64,000 nt of DNA from Gulosibacter chungangensis (GTDB lineage: Bacteria > Actinomycetota > Actinomycetes > Actinomycetales > Microbacteriaceae). The notes below the pieces were generated by a model. It was not told the origin of the DNA. It saw only the letters and a list, made by a program, of their open reading frames with translations, and searched no databases. Position numbers and translations under genes: made by a program. The DNA lies in the NCBI RefSeq assembly GCF_008831155.1, contig NZ_WBKB01000006.1, forward strand, positions 1 through 64,000. The letters are read 5' to 3'. This document shows positions 1-6,607 of this stretch, piece by piece (position 1 is the first letter of the stretch; each line of letters begins with the position of its first letter).

Positions 1-104
1 TGATTGCGCTGGCTCACCGTCGATCGACAGTGCTGTTCGCGATGATGCGCGACGGCACCCTCTACGACGCACCGGAACCCCGACCGCTGGCATTAGCTGC
101 TTGA
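1..104 (+). CDS. IS110-family transposase, C-terminal end (partial)
   Basis: The window opens inside a reading frame (first full codon at base 3) that ends at TGA 102-104. The last 33 residues, IALAHRRSTVLFAMMRDGTLY followed by a Pro/Ala-rich tail, look like the conserved end of IS110-type transposases, where an ALARRR-x-VLxAMLRDGT-like motif precedes a short Ala-rich terminus. The bases after the stop (ACATAGGGGCACCCCC) also resemble the sequence that commonly follows actinobacterial IS110 genes. IS110 enzymes are DEDD-type, serine-containing recombinases that insert without classical inverted repeats. The catalytic domains lie outside the window, so family and integrity cannot be confirmed. 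Confidence 0.6.
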   Translation, partial: IALAHRRSTVLFAMMRDGTLYDAPEPRPLALAA

Positions 105-272
105 CAGATCACATAGGGGCACCCCCCGACCTTTCTTGTTCAAGTCATTGCGCACCTCGATGTGCGCCGCTGGGTATTAACAATACGTGCGTATTGGTTA
201 TGTGTCTAGCGGGAGTTTTGGTCATTTTCTTGATGGCTGACGGGTCGCTGTTAAACCCCGATGGCGCGCAAA

Positions 273-300
273 ATAGGCGCCCCGCTGAGGGGGCGCCTAT
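273..300. terminator. Hairpin downstream of flavodoxin gene
   Basis: Eleven-base perfect arms (273-283 and 290-300) with a 6-nt loop, GC-rich. On the minus strand it is followed by a short TTTT run, and it lies 27 nt beyond the stop of the minus-strand flavodoxin gene. It could also stop readthrough from the IS110 end on the plus strand. Confidence 0.6.
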
Positions 301-326
301 CGCTACGGCTGCGCTCTGCTACGGCG

Positions 327-851
327 CTACAGTGCGCGCACGTACTCCACGAGCGGGTTTACTGCCTCGCGGTCGAGGTCGCGGATCGGGTTGTCGAACA
401 TCTTCAGCATCCCCTGCTCCGAGGGGCTGAGGTTCGGTTTGAGCTTGAGCGCACTACGCATACCGCTCATCATGAGCTTGTCCTTGCCGCGCAAGATGCC
501 CATGTCAAAGCCGCCGCGGAGGTAAAAGAGCTTTGCGGCGTCACACTGTTCGGGAGTCAGCACTTTCTCCCACTGGCGTGCGTTTGCCTCGGGGTTCTCG
601 GGGCTCGCACCGGTGTACCAGAGCACGACCTGCTTGCCGCGGAGTTCGTCCCAGAGCTTCAGGAACTTCGACAGGCCCCCGAGATTTCCGGCCCGGTTGC
701 CGCCGCCGTGCACGATCACGTCGTGTTCGGCGATCAGTTCAGGGGTGAGTTCGTCGGTAGTGACGAGCGTTGCGCCGAGATCGGCGGCAATCCACTCGGC
801 ATAGGTCTTCGTGAAGCCAGTTTTCGAGGTGTACGCAACCAAGACGCTCAT
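327..851 (-). CDS. Flavodoxin-domain protein
   Basis: A 174-residue protein of the flavodoxin fold. Its N-terminus, VLVAYTSKTGFTKTYAEWIA, has the FMN phosphate-binding T-x-T-G-x-T-type loop, and the protein is of HemG/menaquinone-dependent protoporphyrinogen-oxidase-like size. VIVHGGGNRAGNLGGLSKFL replaces the usual GSPI-type loop contacting the isoalloxazine ring. It is probably a cytosolic FMN electron carrier or small oxidoreductase. The substrate cannot be read from sequence, and the haem link is only family resemblance. It starts at ATG 851, with one half of a palindromic repeat immediately upstream and a hairpin terminator downstream. It stands alone in transcription, divergent from the AbiEi-like gene. 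Confidence 0.75.
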   Translation of the reverse strand: MSVLVAYTSKTGFTKTYAEWIAADLGATLVTTDELTPELIAEHDVIVHGGGNRAGNLGGLSKFLKLWDELRGKQVVLWYTGASPENPEANARQWEKVLTPEQCDAAKLFYLRGGFDMGILRGKDKLMMSGMRSALKLKPNLSPSEQGMLKMFDNPIRDLDREAVNPLVEYVRAL

Positions 852-877
852 GGGAACAGTTTACGTCGTGGTCCGTC

Positions 878-952
878 TGCAATCTCTGTCGCTTATAGAC
901 CGTCAGGAGGGAATTATTCCCTCCTGACCACCTATACACGTCAGAAATTGCA
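878..952. repeat. 75-bp imperfect palindrome, left copy
   Basis: Arms of 37 nt around a single central T. The inner 13 pairs and several outer blocks match perfectly, with 7 mismatches in total. The right-hand 51 nt (902-952) recur at 2058-2108 with one difference (T versus C). This copy lies in the divergent intergenic region between the flavodoxin and AbiEi-like genes, so it cannot be a terminator for both. Confidence 0.9.
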
Positions 953-1116
953 GGTACAGGCAATGTCCCGGCCCCACCCCGCCCAACATCCGGCAGAGGC
1001 GCCGACACAGGCACAGGAACCCCAAAACCAGGAACAAAGCCAGTTCACACTGCATCTCCGCAGCGCGACACAGGTGGTCGACTTGGCGGCTGTGGAAACT
1101 CAGTAATCCACAGGTC

Positions 1117-2034
1117 ATGACTAGTGCCTATCAGCCCGACGCAGATTCGACGTCCAATCACTGCATGAACGACCTTGAATACCTTCTTGCCCAACACCAT
1201 GGCGTAGTGAGTTCTGCCCACCTCCGCGAAGCAGGGCTCAAACACAATGATGTCCGGAGACTAACGCAGCGTGGCGCCCTCACCCGCCTCCGGAATGGGT
1301 GGTACGGCGGTGATGGGGCGAACCGACTGGCTGTCAGCGCAGTTCGTGCGGGTGGAGTTCTCAGCGGCCCAGCAGCCCTGAAACTCTATGGAGTTTGGAT
1401 CCCGCCAAGACAGCCAATTCATGTCAGGCTTCGCCTCCTCAAGAACTACGTGCCGCATAGGTCCGCGCATGCCCTGATGCCATTCGCTCTACCAGAAGCT
1501 CGCGCTGTTCGGCTTGATCGCAGTGTCGACCGCCCAGCCAGTGCACTTCTTACGAGCATGCTTACCTGCCCGCGTGACACCACCATTGTGCTCGCAGACT
1601 CGATCCTCAACCTCAACATTCTCAATTGGTCGGAGGTAGAGATGATTGCTCAACGTGCTGGCAAACGTGGTGCTGATGCATTGAAGCTGGTCGCGGACTC
1701 CGCACAATCGGGAACGGAAACGTATTTCCGACTGTGGTTGACTCGAAACAGAATTAAATTCCGGGCACAGGTGCGTATACCCATGGTTGGACGGGTCGAT
1801 TTCCTCATCGGAGATCGCCTCGTTGTCGAGATTGACAGCCGCGCTCATCACGAGGCCCCAGAAAACCACGCCGATGATCGCCGGCGAGACCGATTCCTCA
1901 CCAATATGGGGTATCGACACATTCGCCTCACCTATGCCGAGGTGATGTACAACCTAGAAGAGGTCGGATTAGACATTCTGGCGCTCATTCGACGCGACGA
2001 GCACCGTGGTGACCCGAGAACGCTTAGGCGATAG
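1117..2034 (+). CDS. AbiEi-like wHTH protein with DUF559 nuclease-like domain
   Basis: 305 residues. Residues about 20-75 form an AbiEi_4-like winged helix (YLLAQHHGVVSSAHLREAGL, then RLTQRGALTRLRNGWY), as in antitoxins of type IV toxin-antitoxin systems. The last 110 residues match DUF559, a Vsr/PD-(D/E)XK-related domain: VGRVDFLIGDRLVVEIDSRA, then RRRDRFLTNMGYRHIRLTYA. Such fused proteins are common in Actinobacteria and usually lack an adjacent AbiEii toxin; none is present here. ATG 1165 is an alternative start that fits the family N-terminus better, and neither start has a good ribosome site. Codon use looks less GC-biased than in the neighbours, and palindromic repeats flank the gene, which suggests acquisition. 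A defence or regulatory role is inference. Confidence 0.75.
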   Translation: MTSAYQPDADSTSNHCMNDLEYLLAQHHGVVSSAHLREAGLKHNDVRRLTQRGALTRLRNGWYGGDGANRLAVSAVRAGGVLSGPAALKLYGVWIPPRQPIHVRLRLLKNYVPHRSAHALMPFALPEARAVRLDRSVDRPASALLTSMLTCPRDTTIVLADSILNLNILNWSEVEMIAQRAGKRGADALKLVADSAQSGTETYFRLWLTRNRIKFRAQVRIPMVGRVDFLIGDRLVVEIDSRAHHEAPENHADDRRRDRFLTNMGYRHIRLTYAEVMYNLEEVGLDILALIRRDEHRGDPRTLRR

Positions 2035-2043
2035 GTGATAAGA

Positions 2044-2108
2044 GACGTGTATGGGTGGTCAGGAGGGAATTATTCCCTCCTGACCACCCATACACGTCAG
2101 AAATTGCA
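2044..2108. repeat. 55-bp perfect palindrome, right copy
   Basis: Arms of 27 nt (2044-2070 and 2072-2098) are perfectly complementary around a single T. The copy then continues with the same tail (to 2108) seen after the left copy. It lies between the convergent stops of the AbiEi-like gene and hpt, where it could act as a bidirectional transcription stop, but the same element also sits in a divergent promoter region at 878-952. Confidence 0.92.
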
Positions 2109-2139
2109 GCCGCGCCGAAAAAGCCGCTAGCCTGCAGCG

Positions 2140-2775
2140 CTAGCTGGCGGTGGGGCCGCCGCCGAGGCCGGGGTTGATGACTTTGCGGGCGGGTTCGACG
2201 GGGCCGCTCGCGTCAATGTCGTCGGCGCCGAACACCGCGGGGTGCAGCACGACGACATCGCGCAGGTTCCGGTAGCGCTCGTTGTAGTCAAGCCCGTAAC
2301 CAACCACGAACTCATTCGGCACGTCGAAGCCGATGTAACGCACCGGCAGATCTGTCTTCAGCCGCTCGGGCTTGCGCAGCAGCGTGCAGACTTCCACGGA
2401 GGCCGCTCCGCGAGAGGCCAGGTTCTGCGTCAGCCAGGTCAGCGTCAACCCAGAGTCAATAATGTCCTCGACGATCAGCACATCACGACCGGTCAAGTCG
2501 GTGTCGAGGTCTTTCAGGATCCGCACCACACCGGTAGATTCCGTGCCCGAGCCATAGGAAGACACGGCCATCCAGTCCATCTCCAGCGGCATCCGCAGTT
2601 CCCGCGCGAGGTCGCTCACGACCATGACCGCGCCTTTGAGCACCCCCACCAGCAGCGGCAGCTTGCCGGCGTAGTCACGCTCGATATCGCGCGCGAGTTC
2701 GCCGATGCGCTCCTGGATTTCTTCGGTGGTCAGTAGCACCTGACGGATCTCGTCCGGGCAGTCTTCCGCGCGCAT
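2140..2775 (-). CDS. hpt: Hypoxanthine phosphoribosyltransferase
   Basis: 211 residues. It salvages hypoxanthine and guanine using PRPP, in the cytosol. The PRPP-binding loop is VLIVEDIIDSGLTL, a classic D/E-D-I-x-D-[ST]-G-x-T motif. LLVGVLKGAVMVVSDLAREL and the C-terminal IGFDVPNEFVVGYGLDYNERYRNL are strongly conserved in bacterial Hpt. The start at ATG 2775 has a strong GAGGAGG site that overlaps the end of tilS, so the two are translationally coupled (tilS stop at 2779). In most actinobacteria ftsH follows hpt. Here the next feature is a palindromic repeat and a convergent gene, so the usual order is broken. Confidence 0.97.
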   Translation of the reverse strand: MRAEDCPDEIRQVLLTTEEIQERIGELARDIERDYAGKLPLLVGVLKGAVMVVSDLARELRMPLEMDWMAVSSYGSGTESTGVVRILKDLDTDLTGRDVLIVEDIIDSGLTLTWLTQNLASRGAASVEVCTLLRKPERLKTDLPVRYIGFDVPNEFVVGYGLDYNERYRNLRDVVVLHPAVFGADDIDASGPVEPARKVINPGLGGGPTAS

Positions 2776-2778
2776 CCG

Positions 2779-3792
2779 CTAGTCCTCCTCGTGTCCACGT
2801 CCGGCCGCGCCGAACAGGATTCGTCCTTCGGCTCGTTCCACGGTGATCCCTGGCAGGTCGATCGGCCCTTGACCGCGCCATTCGGTGGCCAGCGCGGACA
2901 CCATCATGGTGTGGGCACGCGAGAGCGAGACGCCGAAGCCCTGCTCGGCAACGATTCGACAGATTCGCTGACGCAGGGCTGCAGGCTGGGTTACGAGTCC
3001 CCCGACATCGAGCGTGACGCGACCCTCAGCATCCGTGTCGACAATCTCCTGCGCCCATTCGAGAGCGAGCGCGTCGAGCGTTTCCGAGTCTTCCCGCAGG
3101 GTGGTTGCGGTGCGGGCAAGTGCCTGAGCGATGCCCGGCCCAAGTTCCGCCTCGAGCGTTGGCATCACGGTCTTGCGGATGCGCACCCGCTTGAAGCTTT
3201 CGTCCTCATTCATCGGGTCGAGCCAGGGTTCGAGCCCCTGGTCGGCGCAAGCATCGTGAGTCTCTTGACGCTCGATTCCAAGTAGCGGCCGCACGAGGTA
3301 GCCGTTGACGACCGCCATACCGTGCAGCGACTTCCCGCCGGAGCCGCGGGCCAGGCCCAACAGGACCGTCTCAGCCTGGTCATCCAGCGTGTGGCCCAGC
3401 ACGACCCAGGATGCGCCGAGGCGCTTTTTCACCTGGTCAATGATGTCGTAGCGAGCCACGCGAGCGGAGGCTTCGGGGCCTGCACCCTTGTCCTCCACCG
3501 TGATCGTCTCAACCACGACGGGGTCGAGCCCGAGGTCACGAGCCTGTTGCGCAGCGCGCTGCGCAACTTCAGCCGAGCCCGGCTGCATCTGGTGATCGAC
3601 AATGACCGCTCCGGCACGAAGACCAGCCCGCGGCGCCTCAAAGGCAAGGCCGGCCGCTAATGCAAGCGAATCCGGTCCACCAGAGAGCGCAACGAGCACA
3701 AGGTCTCCCTCGGCCGCGTATCCGCGAAGCGCATTGCGTACTGCCCTTCGGATGTTCGCGACCGCCGGGGTTAGGCGAGGTCGATCAGTCAC
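2779..3792 (-). CDS. tilS: tRNA(Ile)-lysidine synthetase
   Basis: 337 residues. TilS ligates lysine to C34 of the CAU anticodon of tRNA-Ile2 using ATP, so that the tRNA decodes AUA and is charged with Ile. The N-terminal PP-loop SGGPDS is at about residues 37-42, followed by IVDHQMQPGSAEVA and GHTLDDQAETVLLGLARGSG, both typical of the N-type ATP pyrophosphatase domain. The protein lacks the extended C-terminal domains of E. coli TilS, as is usual in actinobacteria. The start is GTG 3792. It precedes hpt by 3 nt in one operon. Confidence 0.96.
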   Translation of the reverse strand: MTDRPRLTPAVANIRRAVRNALRGYAAEGDLVLVALSGGPDSLALAAGLAFEAPRAGLRAGAVIVDHQMQPGSAEVAQRAAQQARDLGLDPVVVETITVEDKGAGPEASARVARYDIIDQVKKRLGASWVVLGHTLDDQAETVLLGLARGSGGKSLHGMAVVNGYLVRPLLGIERQETHDACADQGLEPWLDPMNEDESFKRVRIRKTVMPTLEAELGPGIAQALARTATTLREDSETLDALALEWAQEIVDTDAEGRVTLDVGGLVTQPAALRQRICRIVAEQGFGVSLSRAHTMMVSALATEWRGQGPIDLPGITVERAEGRILFGAAGRGHEED

Positions 3793-3812
3793 GGATGCCA
3801 GCCTAGCTTGGC

Positions 3813-4070
3813 CTAGGCCTGACGGCTACGTCGCCGACCGAACACCAGGAAGGAGATCGGGCCAAAAAAGTTCACGAAGTTTGCGAAGAACCACAGCCAT
3901 TTCTTCCCGCGCACCCGCTCCCGGTCGCTTGTGAGCAGCTCCGCTTGAGCCACGACCAGCAGCGTGATCTCCACGGCCGCGAGGCCCACGATTCCGAGCT
4001 TGGTGTTCTCGCTCAGGGCCTGCCACCGCTTCTTGCCTTGCGAGACCCACTCGCCATTCTGTGTCGCCAT
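3813..4070 (-). CDS. PLDc_N-domain small membrane protein
   Basis: 85 residues with two predicted membrane helices (about 26-44 and 61-78) and basic ends. The second half, RGKKWLWFFANFVNFFGPISFLVFGRR, matches the PLDc_N domain (phospholipase D nuclease N-terminal-like), in which an RG-x-K-W-x-W segment precedes a helix ending in FGR. The family is a membrane anchor found alone or fused to other domains, with no established function. It begins at ATG 4070 and ends 20 nt before the tilS start, so it may be cotranscribed with tilS and hpt. Confidence 0.8.
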   Translation of the reverse strand: MATQNGEWVSQGKKRWQALSENTKLGIVGLAAVEITLLVVAQAELLTSDRERVRGKKWLWFFANFVNFFGPISFLVFGRRRSRQA

Positions 4071-4141
4071 CTGCTCACGTCTCCCATTCGCGCCATTTTG
4101 GATGCTCGGGTCCAGTCTCGCGGATGCGGCTGGATGCGAGG

Positions 4142-5728
4142 CTATTGCGGCGTAGTTCCCCGCAGTTTTCGATGCAGGATGCGTGACTGCGGATTCATAC
4201 CGACGAACTCGACTGTGGCGTCGTGCTGGGCATATTTCTGTTCGATTGCATCGAGCGTTACGACCGAAGAGGCGTCCCAGACGTGCGAATCGGATAGGTC
4301 GATGACCACTCGCTTCGGGTCATCGGCGTAGCGGAACTGGGTGACGAGGTCATTGCTCGAAGCCCAGAACAGCGGGCCGGAGACTTTATAGCGGGCCACC
4401 GCAACCGAGCCCGCACCCGAACTTGCATCCGCATCCGACCCTGCCCGCGCACCAGCGTCCGTACCTGTGCCCGCACCAGCATCCGCGCCCACGCCTACCG
4501 CCACGCCCTCAATCACGCGAGTCACCCGCGTGAAGTGCGCGACTCGGCGTGCAAAGGCGATCATCGCCGCGAGCACACCCACGATTACGCCGACGGCGAG
4601 ATTCTCCGTCCAGACGACCACCACGACCGTCAGCACCATCACCGTGGTCTCGGCCCGGGGCATCCGCCGCAGCGTCTTCGGCGCGATCGAATGCCAGTTG
4701 AATGTCCCGATCGAAACCATGATCATCACAGCCACCAGCGCCGCCATCGGGATCATCCCGACCACGTCTCCGAGTAGCAGAATCAGCAGCATCAGCCACA
4801 GCCCGGCCGCGAAGGTTGACACTCGGGTGCGCGCGCCGGAGCCCTTCACATTGATCATCGTTTGGCCGATCATCGCGCAGCCACCCATGCCGCCGAACGC
4901 ACCGGCGGCAAGGTTCGCGATCCCCTGTCCCACCGATTCGCGCGTCTTGGAAGAGTTAGTTTCGGTGATGTCGTCGACGAGTTTCGCGGTGAGGAGCGAC
5001 TCCATCAGCCCCACAAGTGCGATCCCGACCGCCGTCGGTCCGATGATCTGCAGGGTCGCCAGCGTCAAGGGAACTTCGGGGAAGAAGAGGCCCGGTAGGG
5101 ATGCGGGAAGCTCGCCTTGGTCCGCCACCGTCGGCACATCCACGCGAAAGAGCAGCGCGACCGCGGTCACCACGACGATCGCAACGAGCGGCGCCGGGAC
5201 GGCCTTCGTGACCTTCGGGAACACCCACACGATCAAGATGCCGAGGGCAACGAGCGCGTACACCTGCCAGCCCACGCCAACAAGGTGCGGCAGCTGCGAG
5301 AGCGCAATCAGAATCGCCAGTGCGTTGAGGAAGGCGATCATCACGCTGCGCGGGATGAAGCGCATCAGCTTCCCCACCCCGAGCACGGCCAGCACGATCT
5401 GCAGCACACCCGCGAGTAGCACCGTCGCGACCACGTAGTTCATGTCGTATTCGCGCGAGACCTGTGCGAGCACGAGCGCGGTGGCGCCCGCGGCGGCCGT
5501 GACCATCGCAGGCCGACCACCGGTGATCGAGATCGCGAGCACCATCACCATCGAGGTGTACAGCCCTACGGCAGGGTCCAGCCCCGCGATGATCGAAAAG
5601 CCGACCACTTCGGGAATCAGCGCCAGACACACCACAAGACCCGCGAGCACCTCGCGGATAAGGATGCGCGGATGGGTGAGTGCGTGCCTCACGCGCTGCT
5701 CGACCACGGGAGAAACGGCGGTACTCAT
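4142..5728 (-). CDS. SulP-family anion transporter with STAS domain
   Basis: 528 residues. SulP (SLC26-type) proteins move sulfate, bicarbonate or other anions. The N-terminal signature is present (EVLAGLVVCLALIPEVVGFSIIAGLDPAVGLYTS), with about ten hydrophobic helices up to residue 400. The conserved GGMGGCAMIGQTMINVKGSGARTRVSTFAAG block is typical of bicarbonate/sulfate-type SulP proteins. A Gly/Ala/Asp-rich linker of about 35 residues (410-445) separates the membrane part from a C-terminal STAS domain (RVVIDLSDSHVWDASSVVTLDAIEQKY). The substrate is unresolved. In related genomes a DacB-type gene often sits between ppa and tilS; whether this gene replaced it is inference. Confidence 0.9.
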   Translation of the reverse strand: MSTAVSPVVEQRVRHALTHPRILIREVLAGLVVCLALIPEVVGFSIIAGLDPAVGLYTSMVMVLAISITGGRPAMVTAAAGATALVLAQVSREYDMNYVVATVLLAGVLQIVLAVLGVGKLMRFIPRSVMIAFLNALAILIALSQLPHLVGVGWQVYALVALGILIVWVFPKVTKAVPAPLVAIVVVTAVALLFRVDVPTVADQGELPASLPGLFFPEVPLTLATLQIIGPTAVGIALVGLMESLLTAKLVDDITETNSSKTRESVGQGIANLAAGAFGGMGGCAMIGQTMINVKGSGARTRVSTFAAGLWLMLLILLLGDVVGMIPMAALVAVMIMVSIGTFNWHSIAPKTLRRMPRAETTVMVLTVVVVVWTENLAVGVIVGVLAAMIAFARRVAHFTRVTRVIEGVAVGVGADAGAGTGTDAGARAGSDADASSGAGSVAVARYKVSGPLFWASSNDLVTQFRYADDPKRVVIDLSDSHVWDASSVVTLDAIEQKYAQHDATVEFVGMNPQSRILHRKLRGTTPQ

Positions 5729-5900
5729 GCAAACCTTCCTGCTGCTAGGGACCTTCCGATCCTAGGCGCACCCATGCTCGGCGGCGGCACGCCCAGGCGA
5801 CCCGGGGCCGCACCCATGCACGCCAAGGGACGTGCGCGCTAGCCTTGACCCAACGCATCCAATGCGAAATCACCCCATCAAGCACTTAGGAGCATCCTTC

Positions 5901-6386
5901 ATGGCCGCATATGACGTCGTCATCGAGATTCCCCGCGGAAGCCAGAACAAGTACGAAGTTGACCACGAGACCGGTCGCGTCTACCTCGACCGGGTGCTCT
6001 TCACCCCGTTCGTATACCCGGTCGACTACGGCTACTTCGAGGACACCCTCGCCGACGACGGCGACCCGCTCGACGCGCTCGTGCTGCTCGAGTACCCGGT
6101 GTTCCCGGGCGTGGGCCTGAAGGTTCGCCCAATCGGCGTGCTGCGTATGTCGGACGAGGCCGGCGGCGACGACAAGATCCTCTGCGTCCCCCACAAGGAC
6201 CCGCGCTTCGCGCAGTACCAGGAGCTCGAGGATGTCCCGCAGAACACTCGCGACCAGCTCCAGCACTTCTTCGAGCACTACAAGGACCTCGAGCCCGGCA
6301 AGTGGGTCAAGGTTGACGCGTGGGGTTCGGCTGCCGAGGCTGACGAGATCATCCAGCGTTCGATCGAGGCCTTCCCCGGCGAATAA
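5901..6386 (+). CDS. ppa: Inorganic pyrophosphatase
   Basis: 161 residues, a family I soluble pyrophosphatase that hydrolyses PPi to two phosphates and pulls biosynthetic reactions forward. [40 protein letters not shown] and [14 protein letters not shown] carry the metal- and PPi-binding acidic residues, and the length is normal. ATG 5901 is chosen because AGGAGC lies 7-8 nt upstream and the family starts here; an upstream in-frame start at 5832 has no support. It is followed by a strong intrinsic terminator. Confidence 0.97.
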   Translation: MAAYDVVIEIPRGSQNKYEVDHETGRVYLDRVLFTPFVYPVDYGYFEDTLADDGDPLDALVLLEYPVFPGVGLKVRPIGVLRMSDEAGGDDKILCVPHKDPRFAQYQELEDVPQNTRDQLQHFFEHYKDLEPGKWVKVDAWGSAAEADEIIQRSIEAFPGE

Positions 6387-6451
6387 GCGCTTTCTGGCGG
6401 CTGAGCACTTTCCGGCGGCAGAGCCCGTCCCGGCAAATCAGCGCTGACGCG

Positions 6452-6491
6452 AAAAATCCGCGGTGACGAGAAATCGTCACCGCGGATTTTT
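6452..6491. terminator. Rho-independent terminator after ppa
   Basis: An 18-bp perfect stem (6452-6469 and 6474-6491) with a GAAA tetraloop and a terminal T run on the plus strand. The A run on the 5' arm makes it bidirectional, so it can also serve the minus-strand M23 peptidase gene. Confidence 0.92.
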
Positions 6492-6607
6492 TAGTGGGTT
6501 GGATGCGCGGCTCGGCTTTGGCGGTATTCGCCCAGCGGGATGCTTTGTTTCGGCAGAGTGCGCGACGGCCTCGGGAGGTGTATCCCGGGCCGGATGCGCG
6601 CGTGGGC

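Noticed and set aside
101-430. 109-residue plus-strand frame after the IS110 end
   Set aside because: It starts with TTG immediately at the transposase stop, overlaps the end of the flavodoxin gene and its terminator, and its sequence is Arg/Pro-rich shadow.
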